Shown here piece after piece: positions 13,824 to 20,976 of a stretch of 24,455 nucleotides of DNA (position 1 is its first letter; each line of letters starts with the position of its first letter). A program made the position numbers and the translations under genes. Where the stretch lies: the IMG/VR virus record IMGVR_UViG_3300030098_003353, positions 1 to 24,455 of that record; one strand, written 5' to 3'. This stretch comes from a virus. The notes below the pieces were generated by a model, which was not told where the DNA came from, did not search any database, and worked only from the letters and a program-made list of their open reading frames with translations.

Positions 13824-16324
13824 TGGCTAGTTTAATTTGGGAACCAGTAGGATTTATAGGAAGTCAAGTCAAATTAAGGGTTAAAATGGATGACGATAGC
13901 AGTATGTTTAATACCGAAGATGGCATATCTTTTATAGGAGCCGTTAACAGAACAAACGGACTAACGCCAACTTTTAAAGAATTTCGCTGGAGCTTGGGTT
14001 TTGGTCATCAAAATTATAACTATGATGAATTTTGGGTCCCTGCTAGTACGCACGACCAAATTAATATGAATTACAATGAAGAGTTTGGCTCTTTAGGAAA
14101 TGGGTATGGCGTTGTTAAGTTCTCAAGCAGCCACTTTCTTCCATATACTTATTATGTAAACGATCATCATTATCAAGCTGGGCAAAAAATTGGGTCTGGC
14201 GTAGATGAGGCTGTTATGTGTTCAAATTGGCATTGGGAGCAATATGGAATGTCTGCTATTGTTCAGCTTCCTATATCTTCTGCCTCAAGCAATTTTGGAG
14301 AAACTCGTTTTTGGGGGCAAACTATTAATGCTTCAGGAGGGCAAAATAGCGGAAGTAGTCTATACTATTTTTACAATCACGTTTTTGGAATAACTACTAC
14401 CGCTGAATTGTTTGGAGATGCAGGATTTACCAGTTATGGTGGGCAAGGAGGAGCTAATCAGTCAATCCCAAATACAGCAGTTGATAATTACAATATATTG
14501 ATAAGCACAGTTTTGCATCTATCTAATGCTAATGGAACTTTTTTAAATATAGAGTGTGCAGACAGCGAAGCTATAGACAATAGCGTTGTTTTGTATGGTG
14601 GGAACAGCATTAGGTATGCGTATGCCCCTGTTCATTTTACCACTTCTGTTTATGATTTTACTCCTAATTTTATAGACATTAGCTCTCCAAGCTATGTTAA
14701 TGAAGGAGAGTCTGCTTCTTTTCAGATTGAAATTAACCCAAGAGATTACAGGGGTACTATGCAAGTCTACCTAGTAGACAGCACAAGCGTTGATGCAATA
14801 AACCAAGAAATTGGAACAGATTTAGAAGAATTTTATGGATTAATAGAAGATGATGTTGTTGCTCAATACGGAGAGCTTGAATTTTTGGACTCTGAAAACC
14901 CTCACATAAAAACAATTCAAGTAACAGGTAGCGGTGTTATAGAGGTTCCTATATCGTATACTGCCTCAAATGTTGATGCGGGGCAAAGAGATACGTTCTC
15001 TATTTTTGTAAAATCTGCCGAGCCTAGTCTTGACAGTTATCAGTCAGACCTGTATAATGCTGAATACCAATGGAGTTTAGTTCCAATACAAAACAAGTAT
15101 ATATATACAGACAATATGAGAATAGATGTGCTGGATACAAACCAAGAGTTTGTAGAAGATTACGACCCTTCAGACAACCTAATAACAAGACCTTCTGATA
15201 TAATCCATCATTTGCTGTGTGAGGAAATGGGGTTTGATAAAAATAAAATTGATATGACCTCAAAGATGGAGTCCAGAGCCAATAACGATGGCTTAAACTT
15301 GGCTTTTTCTATAAATAAAGAGATAGAAGGAAAGCAATTAATAAAAGAAATATCGCAATCGTTTAAGTCAATACCAACTCTTTCAAATGATATCTTAAAG
15401 TTTATAAACATAAAAAGCACATATACTGGCAATGAAGATATTTTTACAATAAAGTCTGACGATGTTCTTAAATATAGTTTTTCAAGAACTCCTTTAGAGG
15501 ACGTTAAGACTAAAGTAAATGTTAGATATAAAAAAGATTATGGAATGGATACTTATTTAGAGTCTTCTGAAATGAAGGTAAGCAACTATTCTTATTTTAC
15601 AACAGGAAAGTATGGTGAAATTCAAAATGCGGGGCATAGTAATTATTATGGATTTAAGGCAACGGGGTCGGAGATAAACCACGTTGATACTTTTTTAGAA
15701 GTTAAAAATGATTATATTAGAGATTATTCGTCAGCATCAAATTTGTCATATTATCTTTTGCAATGGCATAAAAATCAACACAATATCGTGTCTTTAAGAC
15801 TTCCCTTAAACTATTACGGATTTGAGGTGGGGGATTTAATTGATTTTGATAAAATGATTGAAGGCAGAAAGCTCTATGGTGAAAACTATGTTTTAAGCGA
15901 TATTGATGAAAACGGAGTTTACAAAGATATGCCAATAAGATGTGGGCAACACATATTGCCTCTTTTTATGATAACTGAAACAAACAAAAATTTAGACTCC
16001 ATATCTATAAAAGCAATTCAACTACACCATCAGTCTGGGAGTCAGCTTATTTGGAAAAACGGATCATATAATATTTACGAAGAATCTGTTTTAGACTATG
16101 ATGTTGTTACAGAAGATACAGAAACACCAAGTGCAGGAGAAGTTGGTAGCGGGGACTTTAATAATGATGGGCTTACTGATATTTTAGACCTAGTTTATAT
16201 GATTGACGGAATTGTTTCAGGAGAAGGTTTTACAGATGAAGAAATTTTAATTGGAGATACAAACCAAGATGGGCGAGTAGACATTTTAGATTTAGTCGTT
16301 ATAGTCGATAGGATAATATCATAA
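13823..16324 (+). CDS. Large tail tip protein with C-terminal dockerin-like calcium-binding domain
   Basis: The 833-residue protein has a beta-rich N-terminal region (1-270) and an Ig-like stretch at about 275-415 beginning NFIDISSPSYVNEGESASF. It continues with a host-specificity (J-like) region at about 440-740 (RPSDIIHHLLCEEMGFD, then LIKEISQSFKSIPTLSND, then LRLPLNYYGFEVGDLIDFD). Residues 777-833 hold two copies of the dockerin/EF-hand-like loop, DFNNDGLTDILD (778-789) and DTNQDGRVDILD (812-823), each followed by a hydrophobic helix. Type I dockerins bind cohesin domains and calcium. In a tail protein the domain may dock a neighbouring tail component or a surface target; no cohesin is evident in the window. 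The next gene starts one base inside the stop. Confidence 0.8.
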   Translation: MASLIWEPVGFIGSQVKLRVKMDDDSSMFNTEDGISFIGAVNRTNGLTPTFKEFRWSLGFGHQNYNYDEFWVPASTHDQINMNYNEEFGSLGNGYGVVKFSSSHFLPYTYYVNDHHYQAGQKIGSGVDEAVMCSNWHWEQYGMSAIVQLPISSASSNFGETRFWGQTINASGGQNSGSSLYYFYNHVFGITTTAELFGDAGFTSYGGQGGANQSIPNTAVDNYNILISTVLHLSNANGTFLNIECADSEAIDNSVVLYGGNSIRYAYAPVHFTTSVYDFTPNFIDISSPSYVNEGESASFQIEINPRDYRGTMQVYLVDSTSVDAINQEIGTDLEEFYGLIEDDVVAQYGELEFLDSENPHIKTIQVTGSGVIEVPISYTASNVDAGQRDTFSIFVKSAEPSLDSYQSDLYNAEYQWSLVPIQNKYIYTDNMRIDVLDTNQEFVEDYDPSDNLITRPSDIIHHLLCEEMGFDKNKIDMTSKMESRANNDGLNLAFSINKEIEGKQLIKEISQSFKSIPTLSNDILKFINIKSTYTGNEDIFTIKSDDVLKYSFSRTPLEDVKTKVNVRYKKDYGMDTYLESSEMKVSNYSYFTTGKYGEIQNAGHSNYYGFKATGSEINHVDTFLEVKNDYIRDYSSASNLSYYLLQWHKNQHNIVSLRLPLNYYGFEVGDLIDFDKMIEGRKLYGENYVLSDIDENGVYKDMPIRCGQHILPLFMITETNKNLDSISIKAIQLHHQSGSQLIWKNGSYNIYEESVLDYDVVTEDTETPSAGEVGSGDFNNDGLTDILDLVYMIDGIVSGEGFTDEEILIGDTNQDGRVDILDLVVIVDRIIS

Positions 16325-16752
16325 TGGATAAAATAAATAGATTAGAAAAACCAATAGCAACTGAAGGGGAAATAAAATACGGAAAAGGTTCGGTTTTTTT
16401 TGAAACTAATGGTGAGGTCGCTGCATTTGAAATAAGTTATATAGGTGTTATTAAAGGCGTTAAAAAATTAGGTGAGGGCTGGACAGCAAAGATAGGTGAA
16501 AATAAAATAATTATATTTAGTATGGCTAAATCAGAGCTATCTGAACTATTATTTACTTATGTCGGAGAATTGGAAATAACTTCTTGTAGGTTTGTTACGT
16601 GGAGCCAAAGTCTTTTTCACGCAAAGGTCAGCAATCTAAACCAAAACAAGTGGACAAATAATTATGGTCAATGGCAATCAGATGCTAGAAAACCCGAAGA
16701 AATAAAAACACAGTTAGTTATAGGAAGAAAAGTTAAAAAATCAAGTATTTAG
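16324..16752 (+). CDS. Tail-associated protein of unknown function, 142 aa
   Basis: The ATG overlaps the stop of the dockerin-bearing tail gene by one base. The protein is mixed beta and charged, with strands such as GSVFFETNGEVAAFEISYIG and KIIIFSMA, and a basic C-terminus (GRKVKKSSI). It has no signal peptide, membrane helix or catalytic motif. The place between two tail genes suggests a small tail tip component or chaperone. I recognise no family. Confidence 0.6.
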   Translation: MDKINRLEKPIATEGEIKYGKGSVFFETNGEVAAFEISYIGVIKGVKKLGEGWTAKIGENKIIIFSMAKSELSELLFTYVGELEITSCRFVTWSQSLFHAKVSNLNQNKWTNNYGQWQSDARKPEEIKTQLVIGRKVKKSSI

Positions 16753-16761
16753 GAGAAAAGA

Positions 16762-17937
16762 ATGGCTAGAAGACAAATAGGGATACCAAGATTTTATTGC
16801 GACATACCCTCTTATTTAAAAAGCATAGGAAAATATTTTGGCTCAAATGAAAGCAATATAGCAGGCAGCAACGTAGGTGAAGAAAAGGTGTGGAGTATGA
16901 ACCCATATCAGATTAATTCATACTTACTAAATCCCGATGCTCACAATAGCAGTATTAGATTTTGGATTAACCAAGAACCTGCGAACACCTCTGAACAGGT
17001 CTATGTGGAAGACCCAGAGCTTCATAAATTACTTGCTTATATAAATACTTCAGACGGACACCATTCTTCAGGTTGGTATGGTGGTATTCTTGGACATAAT
17101 CTTGCTAGCTTGCAAAATCAGACAGAGCATAACATTAGTATAGGTCAAAGATTTGTGGGGAGGCACCCTGACCTTGCTAACCCACATTATGCTAACCCTA
17201 ATGCTTTTAATGAAATAGTCAATTTTGAATCAGGCAATTATAACGAAGGTTGGGGGGTGGCAAAATATGATGGATACTCTTTATGGGAATTAACAGAAAG
17301 AGGAAGCGACACAGATTTGTTTAGATATAATATGATAGACTTCACTTTAGTAAATGCAGACGATGATGAAGATTGGGGAGAAAATGCTGAACTAAAGGTA
17401 GGGGCATATACTACTGGCATATTTATTGAACCCCCTCATTCTCCAGATTTAAGTGTTGACCTTACTTTAGAGCAAGGTGGAATTAAAGTATATGAAACCG
17501 TAGGAGGCAATTCTTTAGTTAATATAAATCATCAAGGTGTTCCTAATTGGGGCGATCAGCCTGCTTGGACACTACAAAAAACAGATGGAAGAGATTATAC
17601 TACAGTAGCTAGTAGGTCTAGAAGGAATTGGAAATTAAGCTTTAGTTATGTATCTGATGATAATTTATTTGATGCGGCTCAAAATTCTAACTCATTTTAT
17701 AATGATACGTTTACAGATGGTGTTGAGGATGCTTATAATGTAGCTAATTTTGACACTTCTATGAGTACGTTTTTTAAACTTACCAAAAACGGAGCCTTGC
17801 CATTTATATTCTGCTGTGACTCAAAGGCAGATAATCTGGAATTTGCAATATGTATGCTAGACCAAGACTCTATATCTTTTAAGCAAATAGCCTATCAGAC
17901 TTGGAATGTTTCTATGAATGTTAGAGAGGTTTGGTAA
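16762..17937 (+). CDS. Probable tail protein, 391 aa
   Basis: The last gene of the + strand late block. The 391-residue protein begins MARRQIGIPRFYCDIPSYLK and is rich in Asn, Asp, Gly and aromatic residues. The C-terminal segment (FFKLTKNGALPFIFCCDSKA, later ISFKQIAYQTWNVSMNVREV) looks like the beta end of phage tail tip proteins that close with an IREVW-type tail. A possible role is at the tail tip or a side fibre; no enzyme motif is present. An AGGAG site precedes the ATG. The stop TAA at 17935-17937 directly touches the stop of the convergent gene. Confidence 0.6.
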   Translation: MARRQIGIPRFYCDIPSYLKSIGKYFGSNESNIAGSNVGEEKVWSMNPYQINSYLLNPDAHNSSIRFWINQEPANTSEQVYVEDPELHKLLAYINTSDGHHSSGWYGGILGHNLASLQNQTEHNISIGQRFVGRHPDLANPHYANPNAFNEIVNFESGNYNEGWGVAKYDGYSLWELTERGSDTDLFRYNMIDFTLVNADDDEDWGENAELKVGAYTTGIFIEPPHSPDLSVDLTLEQGGIKVYETVGGNSLVNINHQGVPNWGDQPAWTLQKTDGRDYTTVASRSRRNWKLSFSYVSDDNLFDAAQNSNSFYNDTFTDGVEDAYNVANFDTSMSTFFKLTKNGALPFIFCCDSKADNLEFAICMLDQDSISFKQIAYQTWNVSMNVREVW

Positions 17938-18279
17938 TTAGGTTCGGCGAGGGTCTTGAATTGCAAAACCAAGCGTTGCCGAAAACCTTATAACTCTATC
18001 TAGCAAGTCGCTAAATTCATCTTTGGTCAAATCTTTTGTGGACTCTATTTTAAATTTAAGTTTAATAACTTCGTGCATTTCATCTTCGTTATAACCTAGA
18101 TGATTTCCAAGTTGCCTTATAACTGTCCTATAATAGCTATTCTGCTCACTAGAACGCATTTTAGGAGCAACTTTTATATCAATCCATACATCACCCTTAA
18201 TTCCGTTTAAATAGCGTTTAAGCCCAGCAGGGTCGTGCATTTTTAACGATCCGTTTTGTACCTTTCCTGTAAATTTCAT
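17938..18279 (-). CDS. NinB-like recombination protein
   Basis: This 113-residue protein has a beta start (KFTGKVQNGSLKMHDPAGLK), the tract RSSEQNSYYRTVIRQLGNHL and an acidic helix region ending in DEFSDLLDRVIRFSATLGF followed by IQDPR. Lambda NinB (Orf) has RSLDQNRKLW and GEFAELLELIQAFGTERGV in the same order. NinB-like proteins bind single-stranded DNA and help load recombinases. It is the last gene of the - strand recombination operon, overlapping the upstream gene as ATGA. Similarity is by eye, and the alternative is a related phage protein of unproven function. Confidence 0.55.
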   Translation of the reverse strand: MKFTGKVQNGSLKMHDPAGLKRYLNGIKGDVWIDIKVAPKMRSSEQNSYYRTVIRQLGNHLGYNEDEMHEVIKLKFKIESTKDLTKDEFSDLLDRVIRFSATLGFAIQDPRRT

Positions 18280-18809
18280 ACTAATATCTCCCTTATATCT
18301 CTCAAGTTAATATTTTTTATTTCATAATTATCAGTAGATGTTACCATAGTGTCGTTTAAGCCACGATTTCTAACCTCTCCTTTTTTAAAAAAATCAGCCT
18401 TATCATCTATTTCGTTTTTCCATATCCAACCACAGAACTCTATAATATTAGTTTTCTTATTTAAAGATGTAAATATAATCATATCACAAACATAATGTGA
18501 TTGCAGTTTGGGAAAGTTGTTTACATACTCTGGTTTGGTGTAAAAGTTTCTTCCCATTGATTTAACGTCTATTGTGTAGCCTAGATAATTAATGTCTACT
18601 CCTCCATCAAAACCATCTTCTTTTTCATTAAGGTTTGGGTATTTATCTAGTAGTAGTTTGTGTGTTTCTGTTTCGGCGATTAATCCTGTTAATTGTTTTT
18701 CTTTATCGCCATCATAGACTCCACGATTTGCAAGGCTGTGAGTCTTTAAGTATTCCCAACAATTCATTTTGTTTTCTTTGCTTACAAGTTTTCTTATTGG
18801 TTCATACAT
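18276..18809 (-). CDS. Predicted PD-(D/E)XK nuclease, 177 aa
   Basis: A candidate active site is visible: acidic residues E46/E48 in a helix (GLIAETETHKLLL), Asp68/Asp72 in DGFDGGVDINYLG, then D81-x-K83 in YTIDVKS. This spacing and strand pattern fit restriction-like (PD-(D/E)XK) nucleases. The C-terminal half (about 90-177) has further beta strands (CDMIIFTSLN, IIEFCGWIW). It may be a restriction-type, repair or recombination endonuclease. It overlaps the HNH gene by eight bases. ATG at 18809 follows AAGGGA at a rather long distance; an internal ATG at 18767 is possible. Confidence 0.6.
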   Translation of the reverse strand: MYEPIRKLVSKENKMNCWEYLKTHSLANRGVYDGDKEKQLTGLIAETETHKLLLDKYPNLNEKEDGFDGGVDINYLGYTIDVKSMGRNFYTKPEYVNNFPKLQSHYVCDMIIFTSLNKKTNIIEFCGWIWKNEIDDKADFFKKGEVRNRGLNDTMVTSTDNYEIKNINLRDIREILV

Positions 18810-19089
18810 TTGTATGATATTCCCTTAATAGTTTAAATGCTTCTTTCCATAGGTTAATTTTATATTTGGCTTGAAATTCCGTGTTTCCCATTGCGTGTCT
18901 TTCGGTATGATGCAATCGGCAGAGTGGTATGCAAGAGAAGTGTTTGTGTGTGGGTTTCTTGCGGTTACCTCCCATACCGATTGCTTCAAGGTGGTCAGGA
19001 TCTGGATTAGGTGCAAAACATATAAGACATTCTTTACCTTTAATCCACCCAACATACTCTAACGAGTCTTTATTAGCAGCAATACTCAT
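18802..19089 (-). CDS. HNH-type nuclease, 95 aa
   Basis: The product carries C21-x2-C24, then PDPDHLEAIG with Asp32-His33, then C57 in IPLCRLHHTERHAMG with His60-His61 and His65. This is the zinc and active-site layout of small HNH nucleases related to the DUF968/Ref group, which cleave DNA, some only with RecA filaments. The ATG at 19089 is preferred over a TTG at 19092. Its neighbours are an Hjc-like resolvase and a PD-(D/E)XK nuclease, so the operon holds three nuclease genes in a row. Confidence 0.8.
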   Translation of the reverse strand: MSIAANKDSLEYVGWIKGKECLICFAPNPDPDHLEAIGMGGNRKKPTHKHFSCIPLCRLHHTERHAMGNTEFQAKYKINLWKEAFKLLREYHTNV

Positions 19090-19122
19090 CAATGCTTCCG
19101 CCTCTATATGATATTATCGCCA

Positions 19123-19479
19123 TTAGCTTCCCACATTATTGTTAGGATTACTGCTAATTAAGTCTATAAAATGATTAACCTCAACAACTGCATATGTTTT
19201 TGTCCTGTTTCTTTTTATAATGACAACAGGGTGCCTGTCCTCGCAGTTTTTTGATGCTTGTTCTATAGCACTCCAAATATTAAGTTTTTCTACATTTTTA
19301 CACTCAAAAGAATAGGGTATTATTTTTTTTGCAGCAGGACTCAAAACAATGTCTTCTCCGCACATTCCCATAATTTGAGATTTTATATCATCTTCTTCAA
19401 GACTTGGAAACATTTTTCTTAATAAATCTCTCATATAATTTTGAAGTCTTCTGCCTTTTGCTTTACTTGGATGAGCCAT
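19123..19479 (-). CDS. Hjc/VRR-NUC-like endonuclease (probable Holliday junction resolvase)
   Basis: The 118-residue protein begins MAHPSKAKGRRLQNYMRDLL. It has Asp43 in GEDIVLSP and then E59-x-K61 in SFECKNVE, the catalytic core of archaeal-type resolvases and their phage relatives. A helix (WSAIEQASKN) and the strand VVIIKRNRTKTYAVVEV follow as in that fold. Such enzymes resolve four-way junctions made by recombination or replication, freeing DNA for packaging. The ATG at 19479, with AAGGAGAG just upstream, is chosen over an in-frame ATG at 19518. It lies within the end of the preceding small basic gene. Confidence 0.75.
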   Translation of the reverse strand: MAHPSKAKGRRLQNYMRDLLRKMFPSLEEDDIKSQIMGMCGEDIVLSPAAKKIIPYSFECKNVEKLNIWSAIEQASKNCEDRHPVVIIKRNRTKTYAVVEVNHFIDLISSNPNNNVGS

Positions 19480-19583
19480 TTTCTCTCCTTTTTCAATCTT
19501 TTTTGTTCTCTCTTCCATTTCTTTATAGACTCTCTGGCTTTCTTTTTGTCGTGTTTTCTTTGTTTGGCTTTTTTATTCGGCAT
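19431..19583 (-). CDS. Small basic protein, paralogue of the 6652 peptide, 50 aa
   Basis: The product starts MPNKKAKQRK, identical for ten residues with the 31-residue peptide at 6652-6747 on the other strand. The next stretch also aligns: HDKKKARESIKKWKR against YEKKKRREAIKKYKR. The C-terminal 20 residues (ending KAEDFKII) are extra and overlap the start of the resolvase gene in another frame, so they may be a late extension. Very high Lys/Arg content suggests nucleic acid binding. It overlaps the 40-residue gene upstream by 11 bases. Function unknown. Confidence 0.6.
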   Translation of the reverse strand: MPNKKAKQRKHDKKKARESIKKWKREQKRLKKERKWLIQVKQKAEDFKII

Positions 19584-19695
19584 TTTTATTAACCTTTTTT
19601 AAGTATTTCTGTGCTTCTTCTTCATCTAAAAACTTTTTTCCATTCACAATATAAACGAAGTGAAGTTCTTTTGTCATTATAATTTTATCTTTCAT
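19573..19695 (-). CDS. Small protein of unknown function, 40 aa
   Basis: A 40-codon frame starting MKDKIIMTKELHFVYIVNGK and ending KYLKKVNKNAE. The middle reads NGKKFLDEEEAQKYLKK, a short beta turn followed by a helix, of a type seen in tiny phage proteins. AAAGG lies eight bases before the ATG. It is the first gene after the GC-rich hairpin at 19717-19773 and overlaps the next basic gene by 11 bases. No family recognised. Confidence 0.55.
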   Translation of the reverse strand: MKDKIIMTKELHFVYIVNGKKFLDEEEAQKYLKKVNKNAE

Positions 19696-19716
19696 TTTAT
19701 AACCTTTTATGGCTGT

Positions 19717-19773
19717 GGGGCGAAAGAAGGGGTATTGGCGGGTAACCAACGAGAGTTAAGATTCCTTCGCCCC
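19717..19773 (-). other. Strong GC-rich stem-loop between two small genes (candidate RNA element)
   Basis: Bases 19717-19728 (GGGGCGAAAGAA on +) and 19762-19773 (TTCCTTCGCCCC on +) form a 12-base-pair stem when read as - strand RNA. One pair is G-U, which would be an A-C mismatch in + strand RNA, favouring the - strand transcript that runs through here. The 33-base loop holds a small nested hairpin (TTGG/CCAA). It begins five bases after the stop at 19779. No run of T follows on the - strand, so it does not look like an intrinsic terminator. It could be an RNA-processing, stability or ligand-responsive site, or a DNA site. Confidence 0.6.
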
Positions 19774-19778
19774 AAGTT

Positions 19779-20003
19779 TTATTTTCTCTCTCTGTATTTA
19801 ACAGAATAACGATTAAATGTTTTTATAAAGCCTTTTTTAGTGTAATCAACATCAATAGGCTCTATGCTTCCAAGTTTTCCAAACTGTCTTTTAAAGTCTG
19901 TTCTGCCTTTCATAGCCTCTGCTTGATTGCAATAAAAAGAGCAAAACTCAATATCTGCGTCCTCGTATCTGACGACATATACTTTTCTAGTATAATTTGC
20001 CAT
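19779..20003 (-). CDS. Small protein of unknown function, 74 aa
   Basis: The ATG follows a GGAG site at good distance. The 74-residue product starts ANYTRKVYVVRYEDADIEF and includes FCSFYCNQAEA, a C-x3-C tract, then basic aromatic residues to the end (FNRYSVKYRERK). The charged beta/alpha pattern is that of a compact soluble domain. It lies between the 58-residue gene and the hairpin. I recognise no family. Confidence 0.75.
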   Translation of the reverse strand: MANYTRKVYVVRYEDADIEFCSFYCNQAEAMKGRTDFKRQFGKLGSIEPIDVDYTKKGFIKTFNRYSVKYRERK

Positions 20004-20013
20004 GCCTTCTCCT

Positions 20014-20190
20014 TTATAAATAATTTTCTAATTCAACTAATGCTTTTTTAGATAAAGAATCACCCTTTCCGTATTGTGCTAGTAAATAACTGACAATAGT
20101 TTTTTCAATCTTAAAGTGCCTCCCATCTTCTCCATCAAGCAATCTAAATCCATCAACACGCTCTCTTAGCTTTTGTATCGTATCTTCCAT
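20014..20190 (-). CDS. Small helical protein of unknown function, 58 aa
   Basis: The start at 20190 (MEDTIQKLRERVDG) is chosen because AAGGAG lies just upstream; the open frame extends further to 20232 without a ribosome site. The product is helical and charged, with a central GEDGRHFKI turn and ends in SLSKKALVELENYL. Its ATG overlaps the stop of the replication-type gene. Function unknown. Confidence 0.7.
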   Translation of the reverse strand: MEDTIQKLRERVDGFRLLDGEDGRHFKIEKTIVSYLLAQYGKGDSLSKKALVELENYL

Positions 20191-20603
20191 TATTTTCTCC
20201 TTCGTTCTGGCATTAACTCTGCCTTGCAACACCTACTATCCCCAGTCAAATCATCTTTATGGTAAAAGTCACTTATATTGCATCGTGAGCAATAACCTAA
20301 GTATGAATTTCCTGAAGCGTCTAATTGAAACGACTTTTTAACGTCTGGGGTATACAGCTCATCTTCCCACCTTCTCCCATTTAAGTAAGTTGAAGGGTAA
20401 GGGATAAACTGCTGTTTAAAACTCCACTCTTCCTGCTTATATCTATTAGTCCAATGCTTTATATTTTCTGGCAAAGCATTGTAAGCATCAAGCTTGTCCT
20501 TGCGATTTAGTCTATTAAAAGCCTTCTCAGCGTTTCCTTTCGACTCCTTCCTAGGATACAGCTTCCAAAACTGCTCAAAAGATATTTCCTTAAAATCTGG
20601 CAT
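20190..20603 (-). CDS. Replication-type protein with C-terminal zinc-ribbon-like cysteines
   Basis: With the start at 20603, four bases after the SSB stop, the product has 137 residues. An ATG at 20624 is equally possible, and neither has a clear ribosome site, so translational coupling to the SSB gene is likely. The tract FEQFWKLYPRKESKGNAEKAF near the N-terminus is a motif of phage replication initiation and helicase-loader-like proteins. After a Trp-rich middle (HWTNRYKQEEWSFKQQFIPY) the end carries C-x2-C and C-C (CSRCN, then RCCKAE), which could hold zinc. Placement with SSB and annealing-type genes fits DNA replication. The exact role is not shown. Confidence 0.6.
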   Translation of the reverse strand: MPDFKEISFEQFWKLYPRKESKGNAEKAFNRLNRKDKLDAYNALPENIKHWTNRYKQEEWSFKQQFIPYPSTYLNGRRWEDELYTPDVKKSFQLDASGNSYLGYCSRCNISDFYHKDDLTGDSRCCKAELMPERRRK

Positions 20604-20607
20604 ATTA

Positions 20608-20976
20608 TTAAAAAGGGATGTCATCTTCGCTAATAGTGGTATGTCTATCTTCAGTTGTCGGTCGTTTAGTTGCTTCAACAGATTTTCCCTCCTTAATATC
20701 ATTTCTAGTTAAGCCATTAACCTTAAAATAAGGGTATTCCATTCCTTCTTCTGGAGGACACTTTTCTATAGTAATTTCATCTCCCTCTTTTGCTCCTAAA
20801 GTTTGAATCATATCGTGTAGTGTTGGCGTTGCAAAAAAACAATCCTCATCACTATTTATATCAGGTTTAAATCCATACATATACCAAGGACCATATTCGT
20901 TTGTTCCAGGTTTTGGCTTATCAAAAGACAATGTCATTTTCCTAGGTTTGCCAATCTCAAAATTAATTTTACTCAT
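20608..20976 (-). CDS. SSB-like single-stranded DNA-binding protein
   Basis: The 122-residue protein has a beta-rich N-terminal part (SKINFEIGKPRKMTLSFDKP, then WYMYGFKP and GDEITIEKC) that could be an OB fold. It has a flexible Lys/Thr-rich linker and ends EDDIPF. That acidic tail with terminal Pro-Phe is the protein-binding tip of bacterial SSB, which recruits replication and repair partners. SSB binds exposed single strands during replication and recombination. The body is unlike E. coli SSB, so the assignment leans on the tail and on the neighbours. AAGGAG precedes the ATG, which overlaps the upstream stop by one base. Confidence 0.7.
   Translation of the reverse strand: MSKINFEIGKPRKMTLSFDKPKPGTNEYGPWYMYGFKPDINSDEDCFFATPTLHDMIQTLGAKEGDEITIEKCPPEEGMEYPYFKVNGLTRNDIKEGKSVEATKRPTTEDRHTTISEDDIPF

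Noticed and set aside
18871-19062. + strand frames over the HNH gene
   Set aside because: Antisense to a gene with clear Cys/His active-site motifs.
19717-19773. Intrinsic terminator at the GC-rich stem-loop
   Set aside because: The loop is long and the - strand 3' side continues with mixed bases, not a T-run.
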